The notes: a model not told the origin generated them from the sequence alone. A stretch of 64,000 nucleotides of DNA from Hydractinia symbiolongicarpus (GCF_029227915.1 NC_079881.1:14795501-14859500); one strand, 5' to 3'. Shown: positions 1 through 9,818, counted from the stretch's first letter. Numbers and translations are program-made.

Positions 1-181
1 TTACGTGTAGATTCCATATTAGGCCGTAAAAGGCCAAATTACCGGCTTTAAAGGCCTGTGGAAGAAGTTAGCAGCGTTCTTGCAGCCTGACGCTCAAGAA
101 AACGACTTAATATATCGTAGACAATTGAGATTAAAAGGAACAGCCGAATGGAACTTGTCAGAGTTAGTGGAATCACGTGAT
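1..181 (+). repeat. Monomer class A exemplar
   Basis: A 181-bp monomer with these diagnostic variants: ccaaattaccggctttaaag, cctgtggaagaagttagc, ttcttgcagcctgacgctc, cgtagacaattgag, then gaacagccgaatgg and a junction ending in the CACGTG palindrome. Class A recurs throughout the first 10 kb (for example at 546, 1273, 2181 and 2908) and within the long HORs. The class letters are my own and rest on shared diagnostic bases, not on a computed tree. Confidence 0.85.
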
Positions 182-182
182 T
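171..182. other. Perfect 12-bp palindrome with E-box
   Basis: AATCACGTGATT reads the same on both strands and spans the class A/B junction. It contains CACGTG, the canonical site for bHLH proteins, and ATCACGTG, which fits the yeast CDEI consensus RTCACRTG bound by Cbf1. A second ACGTG follows nine bases later in the same strand (start of the next monomer). Binding in this organism is inference. Confidence 0.8.
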
Positions 183-363
183 TACGTGTAGACTCCATAT
201 TAGGCCGTAAAAAGCCATATTACAGGCTTTAAAGACCTGTGAACGTAGTTAGCAGTGTTCTCAGATCCTGGCGCTCAAGAAAACGACTTAAGACATCGTA
301 GTCCATTGAGATTGAAAGGAAAAGGCCAACGGCCTCCTATCTGTGCTCGTGGAACTCCCTGAC
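182..363 (+). repeat. Monomer class B exemplar
   Basis: A 182-bp monomer marked by gccgtaaaaagcc, aaagacctgtgaacgtag, agcagtgttctcagatcc and cttaagacatcg. It carries the GGCC-AAC-GGCC inverted repeat (324-334) and ends in aactccctgact rather than the CACGTG palindrome, so it leads directly into a class C monomer. This B-to-C order holds at every place I checked. Confidence 0.82.
317..338. other. GGCC-AAC-GGCC hairpin in class B
   Basis: An inverted repeat: AGGA, a three-base bulge (AAA here, ATA in most copies), GGCC, the loop AAC, GGCC, TCCT. The arms can pair over eight base pairs interrupted by the bulge. It occurs in the monomers that run into class C and lies about 30 bp before a junction that lacks the CACGTG palindrome. 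Cruciform or RNA-hairpin formation is inferred from base complementarity only. Confidence 0.65.
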
Positions 364-545
364 TTAAGTGTAGTCTCCTCATTAGGCCATAAGAGGCCGT
401 ATTACACCCTTTAAAGGTCTGTCCACGTAATTAGGGACGTTCTCAGAGCCTGGCACTCAAGAAAACGGCTTATTATATCGTAGTCCATTGAGATTAAAAA
501 GAACAGACTGATCCCCACTTGTCTGGGCTCGTGGAATCACGTGAT
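364..545 (+). repeat. Monomer class C exemplar
   Basis: A 182-bp monomer and the most distinctive class: ttaagtgtagtctcc, ttaggccataagaggccg, ggtctgtccacgtaattagg, cctggcactcaag, cggcttattatatcg and agactgatccccacttg. It recurs every three to five monomers in the first 10 kb and so punctuates the HOR. Its left edge lacks the CACGTG palindrome and its right edge usually has it. This copy shares acaccctttaaagg and agggacgttc with the copy at about 3271, which marks the 2,907-bp duplication. Confidence 0.85.
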
Positions 546-546
546 T
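535..546. other. Perfect 12-bp palindrome with E-box
   Basis: This is a second intact AATCACGTGATT, at the right edge of a class C monomer. The equivalent position at 717-728 reads cacgtc (G to C), and those at 898-910 and 1080-1092 are replaced by tcactttatt and ccctgact. Occupancy of the site therefore varies by monomer class. Confidence 0.8.
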
Positions 547-726
547 TACGTGTAGATTCCATATTAGGCCGTAAAAGGCCAAATTACCGGCTTTAAAGGC
601 CTGTGGAAGAAGTTAGCAGCGTTCTTGCAGCCTGACGCTCAAGAAAAAGACTTAATACATCGTAGACAATTGAGATTAAAAGGAACAGCCGAATGGAACT
701 TGTCGGAGTTCGTAGAATCACGTCAT

Positions 727-908
727 TTACGTGTAGATTCCATATTATGCCGTAAATAGCCATATTACAAGCTTTAAAGGACTGTGCACGTAGTTAGCAG
801 CGTTCATAGAGCCTGGCGCACAGGAAAACGACTTAGTATATCGTAGTCCATTGAGATTAAAAGGAACTGACCAATGGGAAATTGTCTGTGCTCGTGGAAT
901 CACTTTAT
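727..908 (+). repeat. Monomer class D exemplar
   Basis: A 182-bp monomer marked by attccatattatgccg, acaagctttaaaggactg, ttcatagagcctggcgcac and cttagtatatcg. In this copy it ends in tcactttatt, not in the CACGTG palindrome, and is followed by class E. Class D is one of the commonest monomers in the window. Its variants differ in the tail: gaccaatgggaa, or gaccgatggcaacttc. Confidence 0.82.
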
Positions 909-1090
909 TTACGTTTAGACTCCATGTTAGGCCGTAAAAGGTCATATTACAGGCTTTAAAGGCCTGTGCACGTAGTTAGCAGCGTTCTCAGATCCTGGCG
1001 CTCGAGAAAACGACTTAAGACATCGTAGTGCATTGAGATTGAAAGGAATAGGCCAACGGCCTCCTATCTGTGCTCGTGGAACTCCCTGAC
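909..1090 (+). repeat. Monomer class E exemplar
   Basis: A 182-bp monomer starting ttacgtttagactccatg, always entered through the tcactttatt junction of the preceding monomer. This copy has the private variants ctcgagaaaacg and cgtagtgcattgag, shared with the copy 2,907 bp downstream. It contains the GGCC-AAC-GGCC hairpin (1051-1061) and leads into class C. Confidence 0.82.
1044..1065. other. GGCC-AAC-GGCC hairpin in class E
   Basis: The same inverted repeat as at 317, with the common ATA bulge: AGGA 1044-1047, GGCC 1051-1054, loop AAC, GGCC 1058-1061, TCCT 1062-1065. It is again followed by a class C monomer at 1091. Confidence 0.65.
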
Positions 1091-1261
1091 TTAAGTGTAG
1101 TCTCCTCATTAGGCCATAAGAGGCCGTATTACACGGTTTAAAGGTCTGTCCACGTAATTAGGAACTTTCTCAGAGCCTGGCACTCAAGAAAACGGCTTAT
1201 TATATCGTAGTCCATTGAGATTAAAAAGAACAGACTGATCCCCACTTGTCTGGGCTCGTGG

Positions 1262-1273
1262 AATCACGTGATT
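1262..1273. other. Perfect 12-bp palindrome with E-box
   Basis: This is an intact AATCACGTGATT between class C and class A. It is given as a further exemplar of a site present at many of the roughly 350 junctions. I did not make an exact count. Confidence 0.8.
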
Positions 1274-1484
1274 TACGTGTAGATTCCATATTAGGCCGTA
1301 AACGGCCAAATTACCGGCTTTAAAGGCCTGTGGAAGAAGTTAGCAGCGTTCTTGCAACCTGACGCACAAGAAAACGACTTAATATATCGTAAACAATTGA
1401 GATTAAAAGGAACAGCCGAATGGAACTTGTCAGAGTTAGTGGAATCACGTGATTTACGTGTAGACTCCATATTAGGCCGTAAAA

Positions 1485-2907
1485 GGACCTATTATGCGTT
1501 TCAAAGGATTGTGTACGTAGTTAGCAGCGTTCATAGAGCCTGGCGTTCAAGAAAACGACTTAATACATCGTAGACCATTGAGATTAAAAGGAACAGCCGA
1601 ATGGAACTTGTCGGAGTTCGTAGAATCACGTGATTTACGTGTAGATTCCATATTAGGCCGTAAAAGGCCATATTTCAAGCTTTAAAGGACTGTGCACGTA
1701 GTTAGCAGCGTTCATAGAGCCTGGCGCACAGGAAAACGACTTAGTATATCGTAGTCCATTGAGATTAAAAGGAACTGACCAATGGGAAATTGTCTGTGCT
1801 CGTGGAATCACTTTATTTACGTTTAGACTCCATGTTAGGCCGTAAAAGGTCATATTACAGGCTTTAAAGGCCTGTGCACGTAGTTAGCAGCGTTCTCAGA
1901 TCCTGGCGCTCGAGAAAACGACTTAAGACATCGTAGTCCATTGAGATTGAAAGGAATAGGCCAACGGCCTCCTATCTGTGCTCGTGGAACTCCCTGACTT
2001 AAGTGTAGTCTCCTCATTAGGCCATAAGAGGCCGTATTACACGGTTTAAAGGTCTGTCCACGTAATTAGGAACGTTCTCAGAGCCTGGCACTCAAGAAAA
2101 CGGCTTATTATATCGTAGTCCATTGAGATTAAAAAGAACAGACTGATCCCCACTTGTCTGGGCTCGTGGAATCACGTGATTTACGTGTAGATTCCATATT
2201 AGGCCGTAAACGGCCAAATTACTGGCTTTAAAAGCCTGTGGAAGAAGTTAGCAGCGTTCTTGCAGCCTGACGCACAAGAAAACGACTTAATATATCGTAG
2301 ACAATTGAGATTAAAAGGAACAGCCGAATGGAACTTGTCAGAGTTAGTGGAATCACGTGATTTACGTGTAGACTCCATATTAGGCCGTAAAAAGCCATAT
2401 TACAGGCTTTAAAGGACTGTGCACGTAGTTAGCAGCGTTCATAGAGCCTGGCGCACAGGAAAACGACTTAGTATATCGTAGTCCATTGAGATTGAAAGGA
2501 ATAGACCGATGGCAACTTCTCTGGGCTCGTGGAATCACTTTATTTACGTTTAGACTCCATGTTAGGCCGTAAAAGGCCATATTACAGGCTTTAAAGGCCT
2601 GTGCACGTAGTTAGCATGGTTCTCAGATCCTGGCGCTCAAGAAAACGACTTAAGACATCGTAATCCATTGAGATTGAAAGGAATAGGCCAACGGCCTCCT
2701 ATCTGTGCTCGTGGAACTCCCTGACTTAAGTGTAGTCTCCTCATTAGGCCATAAGAGGCCGTATTACACGGTTTAAAGGTCTGTCCACGTAATTAGGAAC
2801 GTTCTCAGAGCCTGGCACTCAAGAAAACGGCTTATTATATCGTAGTCCATTGAGATTAAAAAGAACAGACTGATCCCCACTTGTCTGGGCTCGTGGAATC
2901 ACGTGAT
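1485..2907 (+). repeat. Mosaic monomers between the two 2,907-bp copies
   Basis: About eight monomers of classes F, D, E, C, A and B. Part of it (about 1568-2278) repeats 660-1370 at an offset of 908 bp (5 monomers), but with separate mutations such as catatttcaagc and aaacggccaaattactggc. The right part from about 2349 matches 4348 onward (offset 1,999 bp). No gene or foreign insertion is seen. Confidence 0.75.
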
Positions 2908-4391
2908 TTACGTGTAGATTCCATATTAGGCCGTAAAAGGCCAAATTACCGGCTTTAAAGGCCTGTGGAAGAAGTTAGCAGCGTTCTTGCAGCCTGACGC
3001 TCAAGAAAACGACTTAATATATCGTAGACAATTGAGATTAAAAGGAACAGCCGAATGGAACTTGTCAGAGTTAGTGGAATCACGTGATTTACGTGTAGAC
3101 TCCATATTAGGCCGTAAAAAGCCATATTACAGGCTTTAAAGACCTGTGAACGTAGTTAGCAGTGTTCTCAGATCCTGGCGCTCAAGAAAACGACTTAAGA
3201 CATCGTAGTCCATTGAGATTGAAAGGAAAAGGCCAACGGCCTCCTATCTGTGCTCGTGGAACTCCCTGACTTAAGTGTAGTCTCCTCATTAGGCCATAAG
3301 AGGCCGTATTACACCCTTTAAAGGTCTGTCCACGTAATTAGGGACGTTCTCAGAGCCTGGCACTCAAGAAAACGGCTTATTATATCGTAGTCCATTGAGA
3401 TTAAAAAGAACAGACTGATCCCCACTTGTCTGGGCTCGTGGAATCACGTGATTTACGTGTAGATTCCATATTAGGCCGTAAAAGGCCAAATTACCGGCTT
3501 TAAAGGCCTGTGGAAGAAGTTAGCAGCGTTCTTGCAGCCTGACGCTCAAGAAAAAGACTTAATACATCGTAGACAATTGAGATTAAAAGGAACAGCCGAA
3601 TGGAACTTGTCGGAGTTCGTAGAATCACGTCATTTACGTGTAGATTCCATATTATGCCGTAAATAGCCATATTACAAGCTTTAAAGGACTGTGCACGTAG
3701 TTAGCAGCGTTCATAGAGCCTGGCGCACAGGAAAACGACTTAGTATATCGTAGTCCATTGAGATTAAAAGGAACTGACCAATGGGAAATTGTCTGTGCTC
3801 GTGGAATCACTTTATTTACGTTTAGACTCCATGTTAGGCCGTAAAAGGTCATATTACAGGCTTTAAAGGCCTGTGCACGTAGTTAGCAGCGTTCTCAGAT
3901 CCTGGCGCTCGAGAAAACGACTTAAGACATCGTAGTGCATTGAGATTGAAAGGAATAGGCCAACGGCCTCCTATCTGTGCTCGTGGAACTCCCTGACTTA
4001 AGTGTAGTCTCCTCATTAGGCCATAAGAGGCCGTATTACACGGTTTAAAGGTCTGTCCACGTAATTAGGAACTTTCTCAGAGCCTGGCACTCAAGAAAAC
4101 GGCTTATTATATCGTAGTCCATTGAGATTAAAAAGAACAGACTGATCCCCACTTGTCTGGGCTCGTGGAATCACGTGATTTACGTGTAGATTCCATATTA
4201 GGCCGTAAACGGCCAAATTACCGGCTTTAAAGGCCTGTGGAAGAAGTTAGCAGCGTTCTTGCAACCTGACGCACAAGAAAACGACTTAATATATCGTAAA
4301 CAATTGAGATTAAAAGGAACAGCCGAATGGAACTTGTCAGAGTTAGTGGAATCACGTGATTTACGTGTAGACTCCATATTAGGCCGTAAAA
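2908..4391 (+). repeat. 2,907-bp HOR, copy 2
   Basis: The second copy of the segment at 1-1484, with all the private markers listed there. At 4392 it departs from copy 1 and continues as a copy of the sequence beginning near 2380 (offset 1,999 bp). This template switch is what unequal exchange between out-of-register arrays would leave. Confidence 0.88.
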
Positions 4392-4494
4392 AGCCATATT
4401 ACAGGCTTTAAAGGACTGTGCACGTAGTTAGCAGCGTTCATAGAGCCTGGCGCACAGGAAAACGACTTAGTATATCGTAGTCCATTGAGATTGA

Positions 4495-5221
4495 AAGGAA
4501 TAGACCGATGGCAACTTCTCTGAGCTCGTGGAATCACTTTATTTACGTTTAGACTCCATGTTAGGCCGTAAAAGGCCATATTACAGGCTTTAAAGGCCTG
4601 TGCACGTAGTTAGCATGGTTCTCAGATCCTGGCGCTCAAGAAAACGACTTAAGACATCGTAGTCCATTGAGATTGAAAGGAATAGGCCAACGGCCTCCTA
4701 TCTGTGCTCGTGGAACTCCCTGACTTAAGTGTAGTCTCCTCATTAGGCCATAAGAGGCCGTATTACACGGTTTAAAGGTCTGTCCACGTAATTAGGAACG
4801 TTCTCAGAGCCTGGCACTCAAGAAAACGGCTTATTATATCGTAGTCCATTGAGATTAAAAAGAACAGACTGATCCCCACTTGTCTGGGCTCGTGGAATCA
4901 CTTGATTTACGTGTAGATTCCAAATTATGCCGTAAAAGGCCAAATAACCGGCTTTAAAGGCCTGTGGAAGAAGTTAGCAGCGTTCTTGCAGCCTGACGCT
5001 CAAGAAAACGACTTAATATATCGTAGACAATTGAGATTAAAAGGAACAGCCGAATGGAACTTGTCAGAGTTAGTGGAATCACGTGATTTACGTGTAGACT
5101 CCATATTAGGCCGTAAAAAGCCATATTACAGGCTTTAAAGACCTGTGAACGTAGTTAGCAGTGTTCTCAGATCCTGGCGCTCAAGAAAACGACTTAAGAC
5201 ATCGTAGTCCATTGAGATTGA
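4495..5221 (+). repeat. Tetramer HOR (727 bp), copy 1
   Basis: Four monomers repeated directly at 5222. Both units carry the private variant acttctctgagctcgtgg (most copies elsewhere have ctgggctcg), which ties them together. Copy 1 has extra private changes near 4900-4945 (cacttgattt, caaattatgcc, caaataaccgg) that copy 2 lacks, so it mutated after the duplication or copy 2 was corrected. Confidence 0.82.
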
Positions 5222-5948
5222 AAGGAATAGACCGATGGCAACTTCTCTGAGCTCGTGGAATCACTTTATTTACGTTTAGACTCCATGTTAGGCCGTAAAA
5301 GGCCATATTACAGGCTTTAAAGGCCTGTGCACGTAGTTAGCATGGTTCTCAGATCCTGGCGCTCAAGAAAACGACTTAAGACATCGTAGTCCATTGAGAT
5401 TGAAAGGAATAGGCCAACGGCCTCCTATCTGTGCTCGTGGAACTCCCTGACTTAAGTGTAGTCTCCTCATTAGGCCATAAGAGGCCGTATTACACGGTTT
5501 AAAGGTCTGTCCACGTAATTAGGAACGTTCTCAGAGCCTGGCACTAAAGAAAACGGCTTATTATATCGTAGTCCATTGAGATTAAAAAGAACAGACTGAT
5601 CCCCACTTGTCTGGGCTCGTGGAATCACGTGATTTACGTGTAGATTCCATATTAGGCCGTAAAAGGCCAAATTACCGGCTTTAAAGGCCTGTGGAAGAAG
5701 TTAGCAGCGTTCTTGCAGCCTGACGCTCAAGAAAACGACTTAATATATCGTAGACAATTGAGATTAAAAGGAACAGCCGAATGGAACTTGTCAGAGTTAG
5801 TGGAATCACGTGATTTACGTGTAGACTCCATATTAGGCCGTAAAAAGCCATATTACAGGCTTTAAAGACCTGTGAACGTAGTTAGCAATGTTTTCAGATC
5901 CTGGCGCTCAAGAAAACGACTTAAGACATCGTAGTCCATTGAGATTGA
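5222..5948 (+). repeat. Tetramer HOR (727 bp), copy 2
   Basis: A direct tandem copy of 4495-5221. It departs after about 5948, where ataggccaacgg replaces atagaccgatgg. It has its own changes at about 5546 (cactaaagaaaacgg) and 5888 (agcaatgttttcag). Its last 190 bp overlap the left end of the 1,997-bp unit, so the two duplications are nested. Confidence 0.82.
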
Positions 5949-7087
5949 AAGGAATAGGCCAACGGCCTCCTATCTGTGCTCGTGGAACTCCCTGACTTAA
6001 GTGTACTCTCCTCATTAGGCCATAAGAGGCCGTATTACACGGTTTAAAGGTCTGTCCACGTAATTAGGAACGTTCTCAGAGCCTGGCACTCAAGAAAACG
6101 GCTTATTATATCGTAGTCCATTGAGATTAAAAAGAACAGACTGATCCCCACTTGTCTGGGCTCGTGGAATCACGTGATTTACGTGTAGATTCCATATTAG
6201 GCCGTAAAAGGCCAAATTACCGGCTTTAAAGGCCTGTGGAAGAAGTTAGCAGCGTTCTTGCAGCCTGACGCTCAAGAAAACGACTTAATATATCGTAGAC
6301 AATTGAGATTAAAAGGAACAGCCGAATGGAACTTGTCAGAGTTAGTGGAATCACGTGATTTACGTGTAGACTCCATATTAGGCCGTAAAAAGCCATATTA
6401 CAGGCTTTAAAGGACTGTGCACGTAGTTAGCAGCGTTCATAGAGCCTGGCGCACAGGAAAACGACTTAGTATATCGTAGTCCATTGAGATTGAAAGGAAT
6501 AGACCGATGGCAACTTCTCTGGGCTCGTGGAATCACTTTATTTACGTTTAGACTCCATGTTAGGCCGTAAAAGGCCATATTACAGGCTTTAAAGGCCTGT
6601 GCACGTAGTTAGCATGGTTCTCAGATCCTGGCGCTCAAGAAAACGACTTAAGACATCGTAGTCCATTGAGATTGAAAGGAATAGGCCAACGGCCTCCTAT
6701 CTGTGCTCGTGGAACTCCCTGACTTAAGTGTAGTCTCCTCATTAGGCCATAAGAGGCCGTATTACACGGTTTAAAGGTCTGTCCACGTAATTAGGAACGT
6801 TCTCAGAGCCTGGCACTCAAGAAAACGGCTTATTATATCGTAGTCCATTGAGATTAAAAAGAACAGACTGATCCCCACTTGTCTGGGCTCGTGGAATCAC
6901 GTGATTTACGTGTAGATTCCATATTATGCCGTAAAAGGCCATATTACAAGCTTTAAAGGACTGTGCACGTAGTTCGCAGTGTTCATAGTGCCTGGCGCAC
7001 AGCAAAACGACTTAGTATATCGTAGTCCATTGAGATTAAAAGGAACTAACCAATGGGAACTTGTCTGTGCTCGTGGAATCACTTTAT

Positions 7088-7267
7088 TTACGTTTGACTC
7101 CATGTTAGGCCGTAAAAGGCCATATTACAGGCTTTAAAGGCCTGTGCACGTAGTTAGCAGCGTTCTTAGAGTCTGACGTTCAATAAACAAGTTATTACAT
7201 CGTAGTTCATTGAAGTTGAAAGGAATAGGCCGATGACCTCCTGTCTGTGCTCGTGGAACTCCCTGAC
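7088..7267 (+). repeat. Rare monomer class J (180 bp)
   Basis: This unit is 180 bp long because of a one-base loss in its first segment (acgtttgactcc rather than acgtttagactcc). It also carries the markers ttagagtctgacgttcaat and aaacaagttattacatcg, which I saw only here and 1,997 bp downstream at 9085-9264. It is therefore a good marker of the 11-mer duplication. Confidence 0.8.
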
Positions 7268-7449
7268 TTAAGTGTAGTCTCCTCATTAGGCCATAAGAGG
7301 CCGTATTACACGGTTTAAAGGTCTGTCCACGTAATTAGGAACGTTCTCAGAGCCTGGCACTCAAGAAAACGGCTTATTATATCGTAGTCCATTGAGATTA
7401 AAAAGAACAGACTGATCCCCACTTGTCTGGGCTCGTGGAATCACGTGAT

Positions 7450-7630
7450 TTACGTGTAGACTCCAAATTAGGCCGTAAAAGGCCAAATTACAGGCTTTAA
7501 AGACATATGCACGTAGTTAGAAACGTTCTCAGAGCCTGGCGCTCAAGAAAACGACTTAATACATCGTAGACCATTGAGATTAAAAGGAACAGCCGAATGG
7601 AACTTGTCAGAGTTAGTGGAATCACGTGAT
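7450..7630 (+). repeat. Monomer class H exemplar
   Basis: A 181-bp monomer marked by gactccaaattaggccg, gccaaattacaggc, aagacatatgcacgtag and gttagaaacgttctc. A second, similar unit follows directly (7631 onward, with acatgtgcac). H-like units recur at 9447, 12902, 18720, 20530, 31440 and 34520, and in the right-hand domain. Both edges have the CACGTG palindrome. Confidence 0.8.
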
Positions 7631-7756
7631 TTACGTGTAGACTCCAAATTAGGCCGTAAAAGGCCAAATTACAGGCTTTAAAGACATGTGCACGTAGTTA
7701 GGAACGTTCTCAGAGCCTGGCGCTCAAGAAAATGACTTAATACATCGTAGACCATT

Positions 7757-9818
7757 GAGATTAAAAGGAACAGCCGAATGGATCTTGTCAGAGTTAGTGG
7801 AATCACGTGATTTACGTGTAGACTCCATATTAGGCCGTAAAAAGCCATATTACAGGCTTTAAAGACCTGTGAACGTAGTTAGCAATGTTCTCAGATCCTG
7901 GCGCTCAAGAAAACGACTTAAGACATCGTAGTCCATTGAGATTGAAAGGAATAGGCCAACGGCCTCCTATCTGTGCTCGTGGAACTCCCTGACTTAAGTG
8001 TAGTCTCCTCATTAGGCCATAAGAGGCCGTATTACACGGTTTAAAGGTCTGTCCACGTAATTAGGAACGTTCTCGGAGCCTGGCACTCAAGAAAACGGCT
8101 TATTATATCGTAGTCCATTGAGATTAAAAAGAACAGACTGATCCCCACTTGTCTGGGCTCGTGGAATCACGTGATTTACGTGTAGATTCCATATTAGGCC
8201 GTAAAAGGCCAAATTACCGGCTTTAAAGGCCTGTGGAAGAAGTTAGCAGCGTTCTTGCAGCCTGACGCTCAAGAAAACGACTTAATATATCGTAGACAAT
8301 TGAGATTAAAAGGAACAGCCGAATGGAACTTGTCAGAGTTAGTGGAATCACGTGATTTACGTGTAGACTCCATATTAGGCCGTAAAAAGCCATATTACAG
8401 GCTTTAAAGGACTGTGCACGTAGTTAGCAGCGTTCATAGAGCCTGGCGCACAGGAAAACGACTTAGTATATCGTAGTCCATTGAGATTGAAAGGAATAGA
8501 CCGATGGCAACTTCTCTGGGCTCGTGGAATCACTTTATTTACGTTTAGACTCCATGTTAGGCCGTAAAAGGCCATATTACAGGCTTTAAAGGCCTGTGCA
8601 CGTAGTTAGCATGGTTCTCAGATCCTGGCGCTCAAGAAAACGACTTAAGACATCGTAGTCCATTGAGATTGAAAGGAATAGGCCAACGGCCTCCTATCTG
8701 TGCTCGTGGAACTCCCTGACTTAAGTGTAGTCTCCTCATTAGGCCATAAGAGGCCGTATTACACGGTTTAAAGGTCTGTCCACGTAATTAGGAACGTTCT
8801 CAGAGCCTGGCACTCAAGAAAACGGCTTATTATATCGTAGTCCATTGAGATTAAAAAGAACAGACTGATCCCCACTTGTCTGGGCTCGTGGAATCACGTG
8901 ATTTACGTGTAGATTCCATATTATGCCGTAAAAGGCCATATTACAAGCTTTAAAGGACTGTGCACGTAGTTCGCAGTGTTCATAGTGCCTGGCGCACAGG
9001 AAAACGACTTAGTATATCGTAGTCCATTGAGATTAAAAGGAACTAACCAATGGGAACTTGTCTGTGCTCGTGGAATCACTTTATTTACGTTTGACTCCAT
9101 GTTAGGCCGTAAAAGGCCATATTACAGGCTTTAAAGGCCTGTGCACGTAGTTAGCAGCGTTCTTAGAGTCTGACGTTCAATAAACAAGTTATTACATCGT
9201 AGTTCATTGAAGTTGAAAGGAATAGGCCGATGACCTCCTGTCTGTGCTCGTGGAACTCCCTGACTTAAGTGTAGTCTCCTCATTAGGCCATAAGAGGCCG
9301 TATTACACGGTTTAAAGGTCTGTCCACGTAATTAGGAACGTTCTCAGAGCCTGGCACTCAAGAAAACGGCTTATTATATCGTAGTCCATTGAGATTAAAA
9401 AGAACAGACTGATCCCCACTTGTCTGGGCTCGTGGAATCACGTGATTTACGTGTAGACTCCAAATTAGGCCGTAAAAGGCCAAATTACAGGCTTTAAAGA
9501 CATATGCACGTAGTTAGAAACGTTCTCAGAGCCTGGCGCTCAAGAAAACGACTTAATACATCGTAGACCATTGAGATTAAAAGGAACAGCCGAATGGAAC
9601 TTGTCAGAGTTAGTGGAATCACGTGATTTACGTGTAGACTCCAAATTAGGCCGTAAAAGGCCAAATTACAGGCTTTAAAGACATGTGCACGTAGTTAGGA
9701 ACGTTCTCAGAGCCTGGCGCTCAAGAAAACGACTTAATACATCGTAGACCATTGAGATTAAAAGGAACAGCCGAATGGATCTTGTCAGAGTTAGTGGAAT
9801 CACGTGATTTACGTGTAG
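7757..9818 (+). repeat. 11-mer HOR (1,997 bp), copy 2
   Basis: The tandem copy of 5760-7756; homology runs on for about 65 bp past one unit length and stops at 9818. The crossover interval (about 7757-7821) therefore lies inside a stretch that includes gaacagccgaatgg and a CACGTG palindrome. The sequence then switches to attccatattatgccg (class D). Confidence 0.87.

Larger units (their letters stand above)
1..1484 (+). repeat. 2,907-bp HOR, copy 1 (right part)
   Basis: These bases match 2908-4391 at an offset of 2,907 bp (16 monomers). I saw no mismatch on line-by-line reading. Shared private markers include ggaaaaggcc, acaccctttaaagg, agggacgttc, cacgtcattt, cgtaaatagcc, ctcgagaaaacg, gtgcattgag and gaactttctcag. 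Identity stops at 1485, where this copy enters an aaaggacctatt (F-type) monomer. The left limit lies outside the window. Confidence 0.88.
5760..7756 (+). repeat. 11-mer HOR (1,997 bp), copy 1
   Basis: Eleven monomers, duplicated in tandem at 7757. Shared markers are agcaatgttc/t, the rare class J unit, agttcgcagtgttcatagtg and the paired class H monomers. The few differences seen are gtgtactctcc (about 6005), cacagcaaaacg (about 7002) and aaaatgactt (about 7733), so identity is very high. The left limit is near 5760, where the preceding monomer stops matching. Confidence 0.87.

Noticed and set aside
700-730. A possible CENP-B box in ggagttcgtagaatcacg.
   Set aside because: The first half (TTCG, then an A after four bases) resembles the core consensus, but the required CGGG is absent. 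The match is too weak to call.
745-945. Recurring ~66-codon open frame on the minus strand, seen dozens of times (for example 745-945, 1653-1853, 63655-63855).
   Set aside because: It is longer than one monomer, recurs wherever a D-like unit precedes an E- or H-like unit, and copies differ by amino-acid-changing variants that follow monomer class. There is no promoter or family match. It is a by-product of the repeat, not a gene family.
1352-1573. A 73-codon + strand open frame across an A/F-type junction.
   Set aside because: It is pure satellite sequence with no recognisable domain; the duplicated copy at 4259 loses the frame where the repeat switches class.
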